Assembly: GCF_004519335.1 (NCBI RefSeq)
Contig: NZ_SOZD01000001.1
Span: 496,001 to 560,000, forward strand
DNA length: 64,000 nucleotides
Direction of reading: 5' to 3'
Source: Jiella endophytica
GTDB lineage: Bacteria; Pseudomonadota; Alphaproteobacteria; Rhizobiales; Rhizobiaceae
Positions 36,317-44,572 of the stretch are shown here, piece after piece. The position numbers were made by a program, and so were the translations under genes. The first letter of the stretch is position 1; each line of letters starts with the position of its first letter. Under the pieces are notes generated by a model. That model ran no database searches. It was not told where the DNA came from and worked only from the letters and a program-made list of their open reading frames with translations.

Positions 36317-38632
36317 ATGAGCGACCTGATCGATCCCGCAAGGAGCGAGGTTTCGGACGAGGAGCTGGCGCTGATCGACCGCTACTGGCGGGCTGCCAAC
36401 TATCTCTCCGTCGGGCAGATCTACCTTCTCGGCAATCCTCTCCTGCGCGAGCCGCTGAAGGCCGAACACGTCAAGCCGCGGCTCCTCGGCCACTGGGGCA
36501 CGACGCCGGGGCTGAACTTCGTCTATGCCCATCTCAACCGGATCATCAACGCCCGTGACGCAGAGGTGCTCTATGTCTGCGGCCCCGGCCACGGCGGCCC
36601 CGGCATGGTGGCGAACACCTGGCTCGAAGGCACCTACAGCGAGATCTATCCGGAGATCTCCGACGATGCCGAGGGCATGAAGAAGCTGTTCCGGCAGTTC
36701 TCCTTTCCGGGCGGCATACCGAGCCACGCAGCGCCCGAGACGCCGGGCTCGATCCACGAGGGCGGCGAGCTCGGCTACGCCCTCGTCCATGCCTTCGGCG
36801 CCGCCTTCGACAATCCCGATCTCATCGTCGCCTGCGTCGTCGGCGATGGCGAGGCGGAGACCGGCCCGCTCGCCGCCTCCTGGCACTCCAACAAGTTCCT
36901 CAATCCCGTCCGCGACGGCGCCGTCCTGCCGATCCTCCATCTCAACGGCTACAAGATCGCCAATCCGACGGTCCTCGCGCGAATCTCCGACGAGGAGCTG
37001 ACGGACCTCTTTTCCGGCTACGGCTATGCGCCGATCCTCGTCGAGGGTGAGGATCCCGCCCGGATGCACCGCAGGATGGCTCATGCCCTCGACGAGGCCT
37101 TCGACGAGATCGCGGCGATCAGGGCCGAGCACCGTGCCGGAAGGGCGGCAGGCCGGCCGCGCTGGCCGATGATCATCCTGCGCAGCCCGAAGGGCTGGAC
37201 CGGGCCGAAGGAGGTCGACGGCAAGAAGGTCGAGGGCTTCTGGCGCGCCCATCAGGTGCCGGTCTCCAATGCCCGCGGCGACGAGAGCCATCGCCGCATC
37301 CTGGAAGACTGGATGCGCAGCTATCGCCCGCAAGACCTGTTCGACGCGGACGGCCGCCTCGTTCCCGAACTCGCCGCCCTGGCGCCCAGGGGCGAGCGGC
37401 GCATGGGCGCCGTCCCCCATGCCAATGGCGGGCGCCTGCGCCAGGAATTGCAACAGCCCGCGATCGAGGCCCACGCCGTCGATGTTCGCCTTTTCGGGCC
37501 GGACGAGACCGCCTCGAACCGTCTCGACGCGGTGTTCGGCACCACCGGACGGGCGTGGATGGAAGAGATCGAGCCCTATGACGTTTCGCTCGCGCGGGAC
37601 GGGCGAGTGATGGAGATCCTCAGCGAGCATCTCTGCCAGGGCTGGCTGGAAGGCTATCTCCTGACCGGCCGCCACGGCTTCTTTTCCTGCTACGAGGCCT
37701 TCATCCACATCGTCGATTCGATGTTCAACCAGCACGCCAAGTGGCTGAAGGTGACGCGGCAGCTGAAATGGCGGGCGCCGGTCTCGTCGCTGAACTACCT
37801 TCTCACCTCGCATGTCTGGCGCCAGGACCACAACGGCTTCAGCCACCAGGATCCGGGCTTCGTCGACCATGTCGCCAACAAGAAGGCCGACGTCGTGCGG
37901 ATCTATTTCCCGCCCGACGCCAATTCCCTGCTGTGCGTCGCCGACCATTGCCTGGCGACCTACGACCGCATCAACGTCATCGTCGCCGGCAAGCAGCCCT
38001 CGCCGCAATGGCTGGCGATGGAGGATGCCAAGGCCCATTGCGAGGCCGGCGCCGGCATCTGGGACTGGGCGGGAACGGCCGGTCACGGCGAGGAGCCCGA
38101 CGTCGTCCTCGCCTGCGCGGGCGACGTGCCGACGCTCGAGGCCGTCGCTGCGGCTGGCCTCCTGCGCGAGCTGCTGCCTGAGGTGAAGACCCGGCTCGTC
38201 AACGTCGTCGACCTGATGACGCTGCAGGCGCCGGAGCACCATCCCCACGGCCTTGCCGACGACCGGTTCGATGCGCTCTTCACCACCGACAAGCCGGTGG
38301 TCTTCGCCTATCACGGCTATCCGATGCTGATCCACCGGCTGACCTACAAGCGGACCAACCATCGCAACATCCATGTCCGCGGCTATCAGGAGGAGGGGAC
38401 CACGACGACACCCTTCGACATGGTGGTGATGAACGAGCTCGACCGCTTTCACCTGGCGCTGGAGGCGATAAACCGCCTGCCGGATCAGGGAGAGGCGGGC
38501 GAGGCGGCGGTGGCCGAGCTGCGCCGGCGCCTTGCCGAACATCGGACCTATATCTGCGAGCATGGCGAGGATCTGCCGGAGATCCGCAACTGGAGCTGGC
38601 CCTATGGGTCGGCGGCGCGCGCCGGAGACTGA
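36317..38632 (+). CDS. xfp: Phosphoketolase (xylulose 5-phosphate/fructose 6-phosphate)
   Basis: The 771-residue thiamine-diphosphate enzyme cleaves xylulose 5-phosphate (and possibly fructose 6-phosphate) with phosphate to acetyl phosphate plus glyceraldehyde 3-phosphate (or erythrose 4-phosphate). Typical motifs: [64 protein letters not shown] and the ThDP site near G176-D-G-E-A-E-T-G. Length is normal. ATG 36317 follows AAGGAGCAAGCGACC. Acetate kinase follows 33 bp downstream, so acetyl phosphate is turned into ATP. The FNR-type box upstream suggests induction at low oxygen. Confidence 0.97.
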   Translation: MSDLIDPARSEVSDEELALIDRYWRAANYLSVGQIYLLGNPLLREPLKAEHVKPRLLGHWGTTPGLNFVYAHLNRIINARDAEVLYVCGPGHGGPGMVANTWLEGTYSEIYPEISDDAEGMKKLFRQFSFPGGIPSHAAPETPGSIHEGGELGYALVHAFGAAFDNPDLIVACVVGDGEAETGPLAASWHSNKFLNPVRDGAVLPILHLNGYKIANPTVLARISDEELTDLFSGYGYAPILVEGEDPARMHRRMAHALDEAFDEIAAIRAEHRAGRAAGRPRWPMIILRSPKGWTGPKEVDGKKVEGFWRAHQVPVSNARGDESHRRILEDWMRSYRPQDLFDADGRLVPELAALAPRGERRMGAVPHANGGRLRQELQQPAIEAHAVDVRLFGPDETASNRLDAVFGTTGRAWMEEIEPYDVSLARDGRVMEILSEHLCQGWLEGYLLTGRHGFFSCYEAFIHIVDSMFNQHAKWLKVTRQLKWRAPVSSLNYLLTSHVWRQDHNGFSHQDPGFVDHVANKKADVVRIYFPPDANSLLCVADHCLATYDRINVIVAGKQPSPQWLAMEDAKAHCEAGAGIWDWAGTAGHGEEPDVVLACAGDVPTLEAVAAAGLLRELLPEVKTRLVNVVDLMTLQAPEHHPHGLADDRFDALFTTDKPVVFAYHGYPMLIHRLTYKRTNHRNIHVRGYQEEGTTTTPFDMVVMNELDRFHLALEAINRLPDQGEAGEAAVAELRRRLAEHRTYICEHGEDLPEIRNWSWPYGSAARAGD

Positions 38633-38665
38633 GATGTTCCCCGAAAAGCCGCAGCAGAGCGCGCG

Positions 38666-39850
38666 ATGACCTCTGTCATCCTCGCCCTCAATGCCGGATC
38701 GTCGAGCGTCAAGTTCGCGCTGTTCGAGCCGTCGGAGGCAGATGAGTTGCGGTGCCTCGCAAGGGGTAGCCTCGACGACACCGGCAAGCAGCCCTCGCTG
38801 ACGATCGGCGGCGAGGAGCGTCCCCTGCAGCTTGGCGACGCCCGCGAGGATGCCCGACGGCTGGAGCATCTCTTCGGCACGCTGTTTACGGTGATCGACG
38901 AGACGCTGGAAGGCCGCGAGGTCGCGGCGATCGGCCACCGCGTCGTCCATGGCGGGCCGGACTTCAGCGCGCCGGTGCGGGTCGACGCAAACGTGCTCGA
39001 GGCGCTCGACAAGCTGATCCCGCTCGCCCCGCTGCACCAGCCGCGAGGGCTCGAGCCGATCCGCGAGATGCTGGCGATCAGGCCGGATCTGCCCCAGGTC
39101 GCCTGCTTCGACACAGCCTTTCACCACCACCTGCGGCCGCCGGTCAGCCGCTATGCCATTCCGCGCTGCTTCGAAAACCAGGGCATCAGGAAATACGGCT
39201 TCCACGGCCTGTCCTATGAGTTCGTCGCCGGCAGACTGGCAAAGACCGCGCCGGAGCTTGCCGCGGGCAGGACCGTCGTTGCCCATCTCGGCAACGGTGC
39301 CAGCCTCTGCGCCATGCGCGGCGGCAGGAGCGTCGACACGACGATGGGCTTTTCCGCCCTCGACGGCCTGGTGATGGGCACCCGCTCCGGCGCCATCGAT
39401 CCGGGCGTCCTCCTCTATCTCCAGCGTGCCGGTGGCATCGACGTCGCCGGGCTGGAGGACCTTCTCTACCATCAGTCGGGACTGCTGGGCGTCTCCGGCA
39501 TCTCGGGGGATGTCCGCGCGCTCTCGGAAAGCGGCGATCCGCGCGCCGGGGAGGCTCTCGACCTCTTCGCCTTCCGCGCCGCGCGCGAAACCGCCGCCAT
39601 GGCCCATGGGCTGGAAGGGATCGACGCTCTCGTCTTCACCGGCGGCATCGGCGAGCATTCGGCGAAAATCCGGGCCGACATCGCCGCGCGGCTCGCCTGG
39701 CTCGGCGTCGCCGTCGACAGCCATGCGAACGAAGATGGCGCATCGAAGATCACCGCTGCCGGCAGCCGAGTCGAGGTGCTCGTCGTGCCAACCGACGAGG
39801 AGCATGTGATCGCGCGGCACACGCTGCGCGAGATCTCCGTACAGCCCTGA
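38666..39850 (+). CDS. ackA: Acetate kinase
   Basis: The 394-residue enzyme converts acetyl phosphate and ADP to acetate and ATP. Family signatures are clear: LALNAGSSSVKFALF at the N-terminus, IGHRVVHGGPDF, ACFDTAFHHHLRP, VAHLGNGASLCAM, DTTMGFSALDGLVMGTRSG and FTGGIGEHS. It is co-transcribed with xfp and completes the phosphoketolase bypass. No pta gene is adjacent. Its stop is only 10 bp from the stop of the convergent oppF gene, leaving no room for a separate terminator. Confidence 0.97.
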   Translation: MTSVILALNAGSSSVKFALFEPSEADELRCLARGSLDDTGKQPSLTIGGEERPLQLGDAREDARRLEHLFGTLFTVIDETLEGREVAAIGHRVVHGGPDFSAPVRVDANVLEALDKLIPLAPLHQPRGLEPIREMLAIRPDLPQVACFDTAFHHHLRPPVSRYAIPRCFENQGIRKYGFHGLSYEFVAGRLAKTAPELAAGRTVVAHLGNGASLCAMRGGRSVDTTMGFSALDGLVMGTRSGAIDPGVLLYLQRAGGIDVAGLEDLLYHQSGLLGVSGISGDVRALSESGDPRAGEALDLFAFRAARETAAMAHGLEGIDALVFTGGIGEHSAKIRADIAARLAWLGVAVDSHANEDGASKITAAGSRVEVLVVPTDEEHVIARHTLREISVQP

Positions 39851-39860
39851 AGCAGGCCGG

Positions 39861-40868
39861 TCAGCCCTGCAGCGCCGGCTCGCTTCGCACCTCCTGCGAG
39901 AACAGGCATGCCGCGCGATGCGCCGCGCCGACCTCGGCGAGCGGCGGCAGTTCTTCGGCGCACACGTCGCGGGCGATCGGGCAGCGGGTGCGGAAGGCGC
40001 AGCCGGAGGGCGGGTTGATCGGCGAGGGCGGGTCGCCCTTCAGCGCCGTCTTCTCGCGCGAGCGGGCAATCGCCGGGTCGGGGATCGGCGCCGCCGAGAG
40101 CAGCGCCTTGGTGTAGGGGTGGCCGGGATTCTGGAACACCTCGCGGCGCGGGCCGATCTCGACGATGCGGCCGAGATAGAGGACGAGGATGCGGTCCGAC
40201 ACCAGCCGCACGACGGAAAGGTCGTGGCTGATGAAGATCAGCGTCAGCCCCATCCGCTCCTTCAGCGCCTTCAGAAGATTGACGATCTGCGCCTGGATCG
40301 AGACGTCGAGTGCCGAGACCGGCTCGTCGCAGACGATCAGCTTCGGCTCGGTCACGATCGCCCGGGCGATGCCGATGCGCTGCGCCTGGCCGCCGGAAAA
40401 TTCGTGCGGGTAGCGGTTGATCATCTCCGGTGCGAGGCCGACCTCCTCCATCACCGTCTCGACCCGCCGCCGCCGGTCCCTGCGGCCGAGCGACGGCTCG
40501 GCGACCTTCAGCGGCTCGGCGATGATCTGGCCGACATTCATCCGCGGGTCGAGCGAGGCGACCGGGTCCTGGAAGATGATCGACAGGTCCCGCCGCGCCT
40601 TGCGCATTTCGCCGTTGGAGAGCTCCGCAAGATTGCGGCCCTGCCAGACGATGCGTCCGCCGGTCGGCTCGATCAGCCTCAGGATCGAGCGTCCGAGGGT
40701 CGACTTGCCGCAGCCGGATTCCCCGACGATGCCGAGCGTCTCGCCTTCGTCGAGGTTGAAGGAGACGTCGCTGACGGCCTTCAGTTCGACGGATTTCGAG
40801 AACAGCGACCGGCCGCGCAGCGCAAAGACGGTGGAGAGGTTTTCGACCGAAAGCAGTGTTTCAGGCAC
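39861..40868 (-). CDS. oppF: Oligopeptide ABC importer ATPase OppF type
   Basis: The 335-residue ATPase has VGESGCGKST, FSGGQAQR and LIVCDEPVSALD and the C-terminal oligopeptide extension with the GCAFRTRCP...C cysteine pattern (iron-sulfur-type site seen in this subfamily). The GTG at 40868 overlaps the oppD stop by 8 bp and gives VPETLLSVENLST. It is the last gene of the opp operon. Confidence 0.93.
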   Translation of the reverse strand: MPETLLSVENLSTVFALRGRSLFSKSVELKAVSDVSFNLDEGETLGIVGESGCGKSTLGRSILRLIEPTGGRIVWQGRNLAELSNGEMRKARRDLSIIFQDPVASLDPRMNVGQIIAEPLKVAEPSLGRRDRRRRVETVMEEVGLAPEMINRYPHEFSGGQAQRIGIARAIVTEPKLIVCDEPVSALDVSIQAQIVNLLKALKERMGLTLIFISHDLSVVRLVSDRILVLYLGRIVEIGPRREVFQNPGHPYTKALLSAAPIPDPAIARSREKTALKGDPPSPINPPSGCAFRTRCPIARDVCAEELPPLAEVGAAHRAACLFSQEVRSEPALQG

Positions 40869-41880
40869 TGGCCGGCTCCGTTTGATGGTGCGTGACGCCC
40901 GCATCGACATAGGGGAACCAGCAGGCGGCCCTGCGGCCCGGCCCGACCGCTTCGAGCAGCGGCCGCTCCTGCCGGCACTTGTCCTCGGCGAAATGGCAGC
41001 GCGGATGGAACGGGCAGCCGGCGGGCGGATTGACGAGGTCCGGCGGGCGGCCGCCGATCGGCTCCACCGCTTCGGCATCGCGGTCGACCCGCGGGATCGA
41101 GCGGATGAGCGCTGCCGTGTAGGGCATCGCCGGCTTGGCGAAGAGTGCGTCGACCGGCGCCTCTTCGACGATCCGCCCGGCATACATCACCACGACCTTG
41201 TCGGCGATGCCGGCGACGACGCCGAGGTCGTGGGTGATCAGCACGAGCGCCGTGCCGGCATCGGCGGTGAGATCGCGGAAGAGATCGAGGATTTGCGCCT
41301 GGATGGTCACGTCGAGAGCCGTCGTCGGCTCGTCGGCGACGATCAGCTTCGGCCGGCAGAGCAGCGCCATGGCGATGACGATGCGCTGGCGCATGCCGCC
41401 GGAGAGCTCGTGCGGATACTGCTCGATCCGCCGCTCGGCCTCCGGAATGCCGACCTTCTTCAGCATGTTCAGTGCCTCGGCCTCTGCCGCGCGGCGCTTC
41501 AGCCCCTTGTGGACGGTCAGCGTCTCGGAGAGCTGGTGCTTGATCTTCATCGCCGGGTTGAGGGCGGTCATCGGGTCCTGGAAGACCATCGCCATGTCGT
41601 CGCCGCGCACCGCGTCGAGCTGCGACGGCTTCAGGGTGAGGAGGTCGCGGCCCTCGAACAGTGCCTGGCCGCCGGTCTCGGCATTGCCGGCGAGAAGGCC
41701 GAAGACGCCGTTGAAGGTCTGGCTCTTGCCGGAGCCCGATTCGCCGACGACGGCGACCGTCTCGCCGCGCGCCACCGTGAGGTCGAGGCCGCTCACCGCC
41801 TTTACCGTCCCGTCCGGCGTCGCAAAACGGATCGTGTAGTCGGACAGTGCGAGGAGGGGGCTTGTGTCGGGTGTCACCAT
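40861..41880 (-). CDS. oppD: Oligopeptide ABC importer ATPase OppD type
   Basis: The 339-residue ATPase has VGESGSGKSQT (Walker A with a Q after KS, usual for OppD), LSGGMRQR and LIVADEPTTALD, and the C-terminal GCPFHPRCHFAEDKC extension. ATG 41880 is used; it sits in an ATGGTGA overlap with the stop of the GIY-YIG gene, and its Shine-Dalgarno (GAGG, 6 bases before) lies within the end of that gene. In other opp operons oppC would directly precede it; here a 740-bp insertion intervenes. Confidence 0.94.
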   Translation of the reverse strand: MVTPDTSPLLALSDYTIRFATPDGTVKAVSGLDLTVARGETVAVVGESGSGKSQTFNGVFGLLAGNAETGGQALFEGRDLLTLKPSQLDAVRGDDMAMVFQDPMTALNPAMKIKHQLSETLTVHKGLKRRAAEAEALNMLKKVGIPEAERRIEQYPHELSGGMRQRIVIAMALLCRPKLIVADEPTTALDVTIQAQILDLFRDLTADAGTALVLITHDLGVVAGIADKVVVMYAGRIVEEAPVDALFAKPAMPYTAALIRSIPRVDRDAEAVEPIGGRPPDLVNPPAGCPFHPRCHFAEDKCRQERPLLEAVGPGRRAACWFPYVDAGVTHHQTEPASA

Positions 41881-42164
41881 CCCATGCCTCGGTAAAGTTC
41901 GTTCCACTCAGGATTCATCGTTTCGATCAACTCGATCTTCCATTCGCGACGCCAGCGCTTGATCGACTTTTCCCGGATGATGGCGTCGCGGATGTCGTAA
42001 TGCTCCTCGTACCAGACGAGGCGCGTGCAACTGAACTTCGCCGAGAAGCCATTCGGAAAGGCGTGAGTCTTGTGTTCGTAGACACGCTGCGACAAGTCGC
42101 TGGTCACGCCCGTGTAGAGCGTTCCGTGTTTCTTGTTCGTCATGATGTAGACGTGCCCGGCCAT
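41874..42164 (-). CDS. Small GIY-YIG nuclease-domain protein lodged in the opp operon
   Basis: The 96-residue protein is a stand-alone GIY-YIG domain (COG2827-like): V5-Y-I-M then L16-Y-T-G-V with R27 and E65 (IIREKSIKRWRRE) as the usual catalytic arginine and metal-binding glutamate. GGGAGAG lies 8 bases before ATG 42164. It is related to structure-specific or homing nuclease domains, but free-standing members have no proven role. It is inserted between oppC and oppD, next to two 120-bp hairpin repeats, and its stop overlaps the oppD start. A link between gene and repeats is inference. Confidence 0.9.
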   Translation of the reverse strand: MAGHVYIMTNKKHGTLYTGVTSDLSQRVYEHKTHAFPNGFSAKFSCTRLVWYEEHYDIRDAIIREKSIKRWRREWKIELIETMNPEWNELYRGMGW

Positions 42165-42248
42165 GGTTTTCGCTCTCCCATGCCATGGCGGAGAGACAGA
42201 CCCTTGTCCCGCCACGTCTCAGACCTCGGCACCGAGCCTCTCCACCTT

Positions 42249-42368
42249 CGTCATCCCGGGCTTGACCCGGGATCCAGTCCAAATCGTCTAACGAGTGCGG
42301 ATCGGCGTCGGGGTAGCCGGCGGCGTCAGCGGTTTGGAGTGGATCCCGGCTCAGGGGCCGGGATGACG
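42249..42368. repeat. 120-bp hairpin repeat, copy A
   Basis: The unit begins CGTCATCCCGGGCTTGACCC and ends GGGATGACG. Its ends are about 35-bp imperfect inverted repeats (CGGGATCCAGTCCAAA against TTTGGAGTGGATCCCG) around a central 50 bp. It is 97 percent identical by my count (4 differences) to copy B 213 bp away. Frames read through it give the familiar spurious SRDPLQ...DLDWIPGQARDD peptides. Confidence 0.9.
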
Positions 42369-42461
42369 AAGCGGGGATGCGGTGCCTCGCTGCCGAAGCG
42401 TCGACGTTGACGGTGGTCGTGGCGTGTGGCTTCCGGAAAGGCCGCAGACAGCCCTCCAGAT

Positions 42462-42581
42462 CGTCATCCCGGGCTTGACCCGGGATCCAGTCCAAATCGT
42501 CGGACGAGTGCGGATCGGCGTCGGGGTAGCCGGCGGCGTCAGCGGTTTGGAGTGGATCCCGGCTCGGGGGCCTGGATGACG
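42462..42581. repeat. 120-bp hairpin repeat, copy B
   Basis: Direct-orientation copy of the element at 42249-42368, with the same inverted ends and the same centre; differences fall at two adjacent central bases and two bases in the right arm. The 93 bp between the copies (42369-42461) is unrelated to either. Copy B ends 42 bp from the oppC stop. Confidence 0.9.
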
Positions 42582-42623
42582 AAGCGGCAATACCGCGCTT
42601 GGTCGCGGAACCCCGAAAATGCA

Positions 42624-43547
42624 TCACCGGTCCTTCGGGTCGAAGGCGTCGCGCAGGCCGTCGCCGATGAAGGCGAGCGACAACAGCATCGTCACCAGCA
42701 CGCCGCCGGGAAACAGCAGCAGCCAGTCGGCCGCACCGAGCGCGTCGGTGCCTTCCGAGATCAGCGTGCCGAGGGATGTCAGCGGCTCCTGAACACCGAA
42801 GCCGAGATAGGACAGGAAGCTCTCGGTGATGACGATCTCCGGCACCGTCAGCGAGGCGTAGATGACCACCGGGCCGAGGAGGTTCGGAACGATGTGGCGC
42901 AGGATGATCGGGAAGGAGGAGACGCCGGCCGCCCGCGCCGCCTCGACGAATTCGCGCTCCTTCAGTGAAAGCGTCTGGCCGCGGACGATGCGCGCCATGG
43001 TCAGCCATTCGAGGAGGCCGATCGCCGCAAAGAGCAGGAAGACGTCGCGGCCGAACATCACCATCAGGAGAATGACGAAGAGGATGTAGGGCAGGGCGTA
43101 CATGACATCGACGAAGCGCATCATCGCCGAGTCGATCCGCCCGCCGGCAAAGCCCGACACCGCACCGTAGAGGACGCCGACGACAACCGAGACGGTGGTG
43201 GCGATGACGGCGACGAGCAGCGAGACGCGGGTGCCGTAGAGCGTGCGGGCGAGGAGGTCGCGGCCGTTCTGGTCGGTGCCGAAATAGTGGCCGCTCTCGA
43301 TCGAGGGCGGCGCCGTGAAGGCCTCCCAGTCCGGCGTCTCGTAGTCGTAGGGGACGAGATAGGGGCCGATCAGCGCGGCGATCACGATGATCGCGAAGAC
43401 GACGATCGCCGTCATCGCCGCCTTGTTCGCCCGCAGCCGCCGCAGCGCGTCGCGGGTGACCGAGCGCGGCTTGCCCCGCGGCATCTCGTCGTCGCGGTCG
43501 AGAAAGGCGTCTTCCAGCGCTTCCCGCTTGCCGGCGTAAAGGGTCAT
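42624..43547 (-). CDS. oppC: Oligopeptide ABC importer permease OppC type
   Basis: The 307-residue permease has an N-terminal OppC extension, about six membrane helices (first: IVVFAIIVIAALIGPYLVP) and the EAA loop FVEAARAAGVSSFPIILRHIVPN. The motif GTDQNGRDLLARTLYGTRVSL is typical of OppC/DppC. Its ATG overlaps the oppB stop by ATGA. Confidence 0.95.
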   Translation of the reverse strand: MTLYAGKREALEDAFLDRDDEMPRGKPRSVTRDALRRLRANKAAMTAIVVFAIIVIAALIGPYLVPYDYETPDWEAFTAPPSIESGHYFGTDQNGRDLLARTLYGTRVSLLVAVIATTVSVVVGVLYGAVSGFAGGRIDSAMMRFVDVMYALPYILFVILLMVMFGRDVFLLFAAIGLLEWLTMARIVRGQTLSLKEREFVEAARAAGVSSFPIILRHIVPNLLGPVVIYASLTVPEIVITESFLSYLGFGVQEPLTSLGTLISEGTDALGAADWLLLFPGGVLVTMLLSLAFIGDGLRDAFDPKDR

Positions 43548-44467
43548 CGCTGCCGCACCTTCGGATCGAGCCAGGCATAGGCGAGATCGACGAGGAGGTT
43601 CAGAAGCACGATCAGCCCCATGTAGAAGATCACCGTGCCGAGCACCATGCCGTAGTCGCGGTTGAGCGCCGCATTGACGAAATAGCGGCCGATGCCGGGG
43701 ATGCCGAAGATCTGCTCGACGACGATCGACCCGGTGAGGAGATAGCCCGCCGCCGGGCCGAGATAGGAGACGACCGGCGTCAGAGCCGGGCGCAGCGCGT
43801 GTTTCAGCACCACCCGGCGCCGGCCGATGCCCTTGGCCGTCGCGGTCTTGATGAAGTTCGAGTTCATCGTCTCGATCAGCGAGCCGCGCATCAGCCGGGA
43901 AATGCGGGCGATGTGCGGCAGAGCCAGCACCGTCACCGGCAACAGGAGGAAGCGGAGGGAGCCGTCGCCCCAGCCGCCGACCGGCAGCCAGGCAAGCCGG
44001 ACGCCGAAGACCAGCTGCAGGATTGGCGCGACGAGGAAGTTCGGCACGACGAGGCCGGTCATCGCGACGGCGGCGATCGCCCAGTCGCCGGCGCGGTTGT
44101 GGTAGAGCGCGCCATAGATGCCGGCGACGACGCCGCCGAAGATGGCGAGCAGGAAGGCCGAGCCGCCGAGGATCAGCGTATAGGGCAGGCCGATGCCGAT
44201 CTGCCTTGCGACGGTGAAGTCCTTGGTGACGAAGGACGGGCCGAGATCGAGCTCTGCGAGCCGGCCGAGATAGCGCAGATACTGGACGATCAGCGGATCG
44301 TCGAGATGATAGTAGGCGCGCAGATTGGCCAGCACCTCCGGCGGCAGCGCCCGCTCCTGGTCGAACGGCCCGCCGGGCGCCAGCCGCAGGATGAAGAAGC
44401 AGGCGGTGATCGCGATCAGAAGGACCGGGATCGTCGAGGCCAGACGCTTCAGGACGAAGCTCAGCAT
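43544..44467 (-). CDS. oppB: Oligopeptide ABC importer permease OppB type
   Basis: The 307-residue permease has six membrane helices and the OppB signatures LRLAPGGPFDQERALPPEV and the EAA-like loop TAKGIGRRRVVLKHALRPAL. It starts 105 bp after oppA, across a small hairpin, and is coupled to oppC by ATGA. Confidence 0.95.
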   Translation of the reverse strand: MLSFVLKRLASTIPVLLIAITACFFILRLAPGGPFDQERALPPEVLANLRAYYHLDDPLIVQYLRYLGRLAELDLGPSFVTKDFTVARQIGIGLPYTLILGGSAFLLAIFGGVVAGIYGALYHNRAGDWAIAAVAMTGLVVPNFLVAPILQLVFGVRLAWLPVGGWGDGSLRFLLLPVTVLALPHIARISRLMRGSLIETMNSNFIKTATAKGIGRRRVVLKHALRPALTPVVSYLGPAAGYLLTGSIVVEQIFGIPGIGRYFVNAALNRDYGMVLGTVIFYMGLIVLLNLLVDLAYAWLDPKVRQR

Positions 44468-44493
44468 GTCAGGGATCGTTTCTTTTAGGACGC

Positions 44494-44517
44494 CCGGGGC
44501 TCGCTCGCCGGCCCCGG
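44494..44517 (-). promoter_or_regulatory. Intercistronic stem-loop between oppA and oppB
   Basis: CCGGGGC (44494-44500) pairs with GCCCCGG (44511-44517) around a 10-base loop. It has no T-run on the minus strand and occupies the same binding-protein/permease junction as the hairpin in the sugar operon. Confidence 0.45.
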
Positions 44518-44572
44518 TGCGGACGTGTCTACGCTCTGCGGGTGCGGCCGCGCCGGGCCTCTCCCACCCTGC

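Noticed and set aside
36251-39820. A 1189-residue minus-strand frame opposite xfp and ackA
   Set aside because: Composition is that of a GC-rich antisense shadow; both plus-strand genes carry full family motifs.
42249-42581. Repeats considered as a CRISPR array
   Set aside because: Only two units, each 120 bp and internally palindromic, with a 93-bp spacer and no cas genes.
41908-43578. Long minus-strand frame through the repeats giving SRDPLQ- and DLDWIPGQARDD-containing protein
   Set aside because: It is the hairpin repeats and out-of-frame oppC read through; no ribosome site or family domain.
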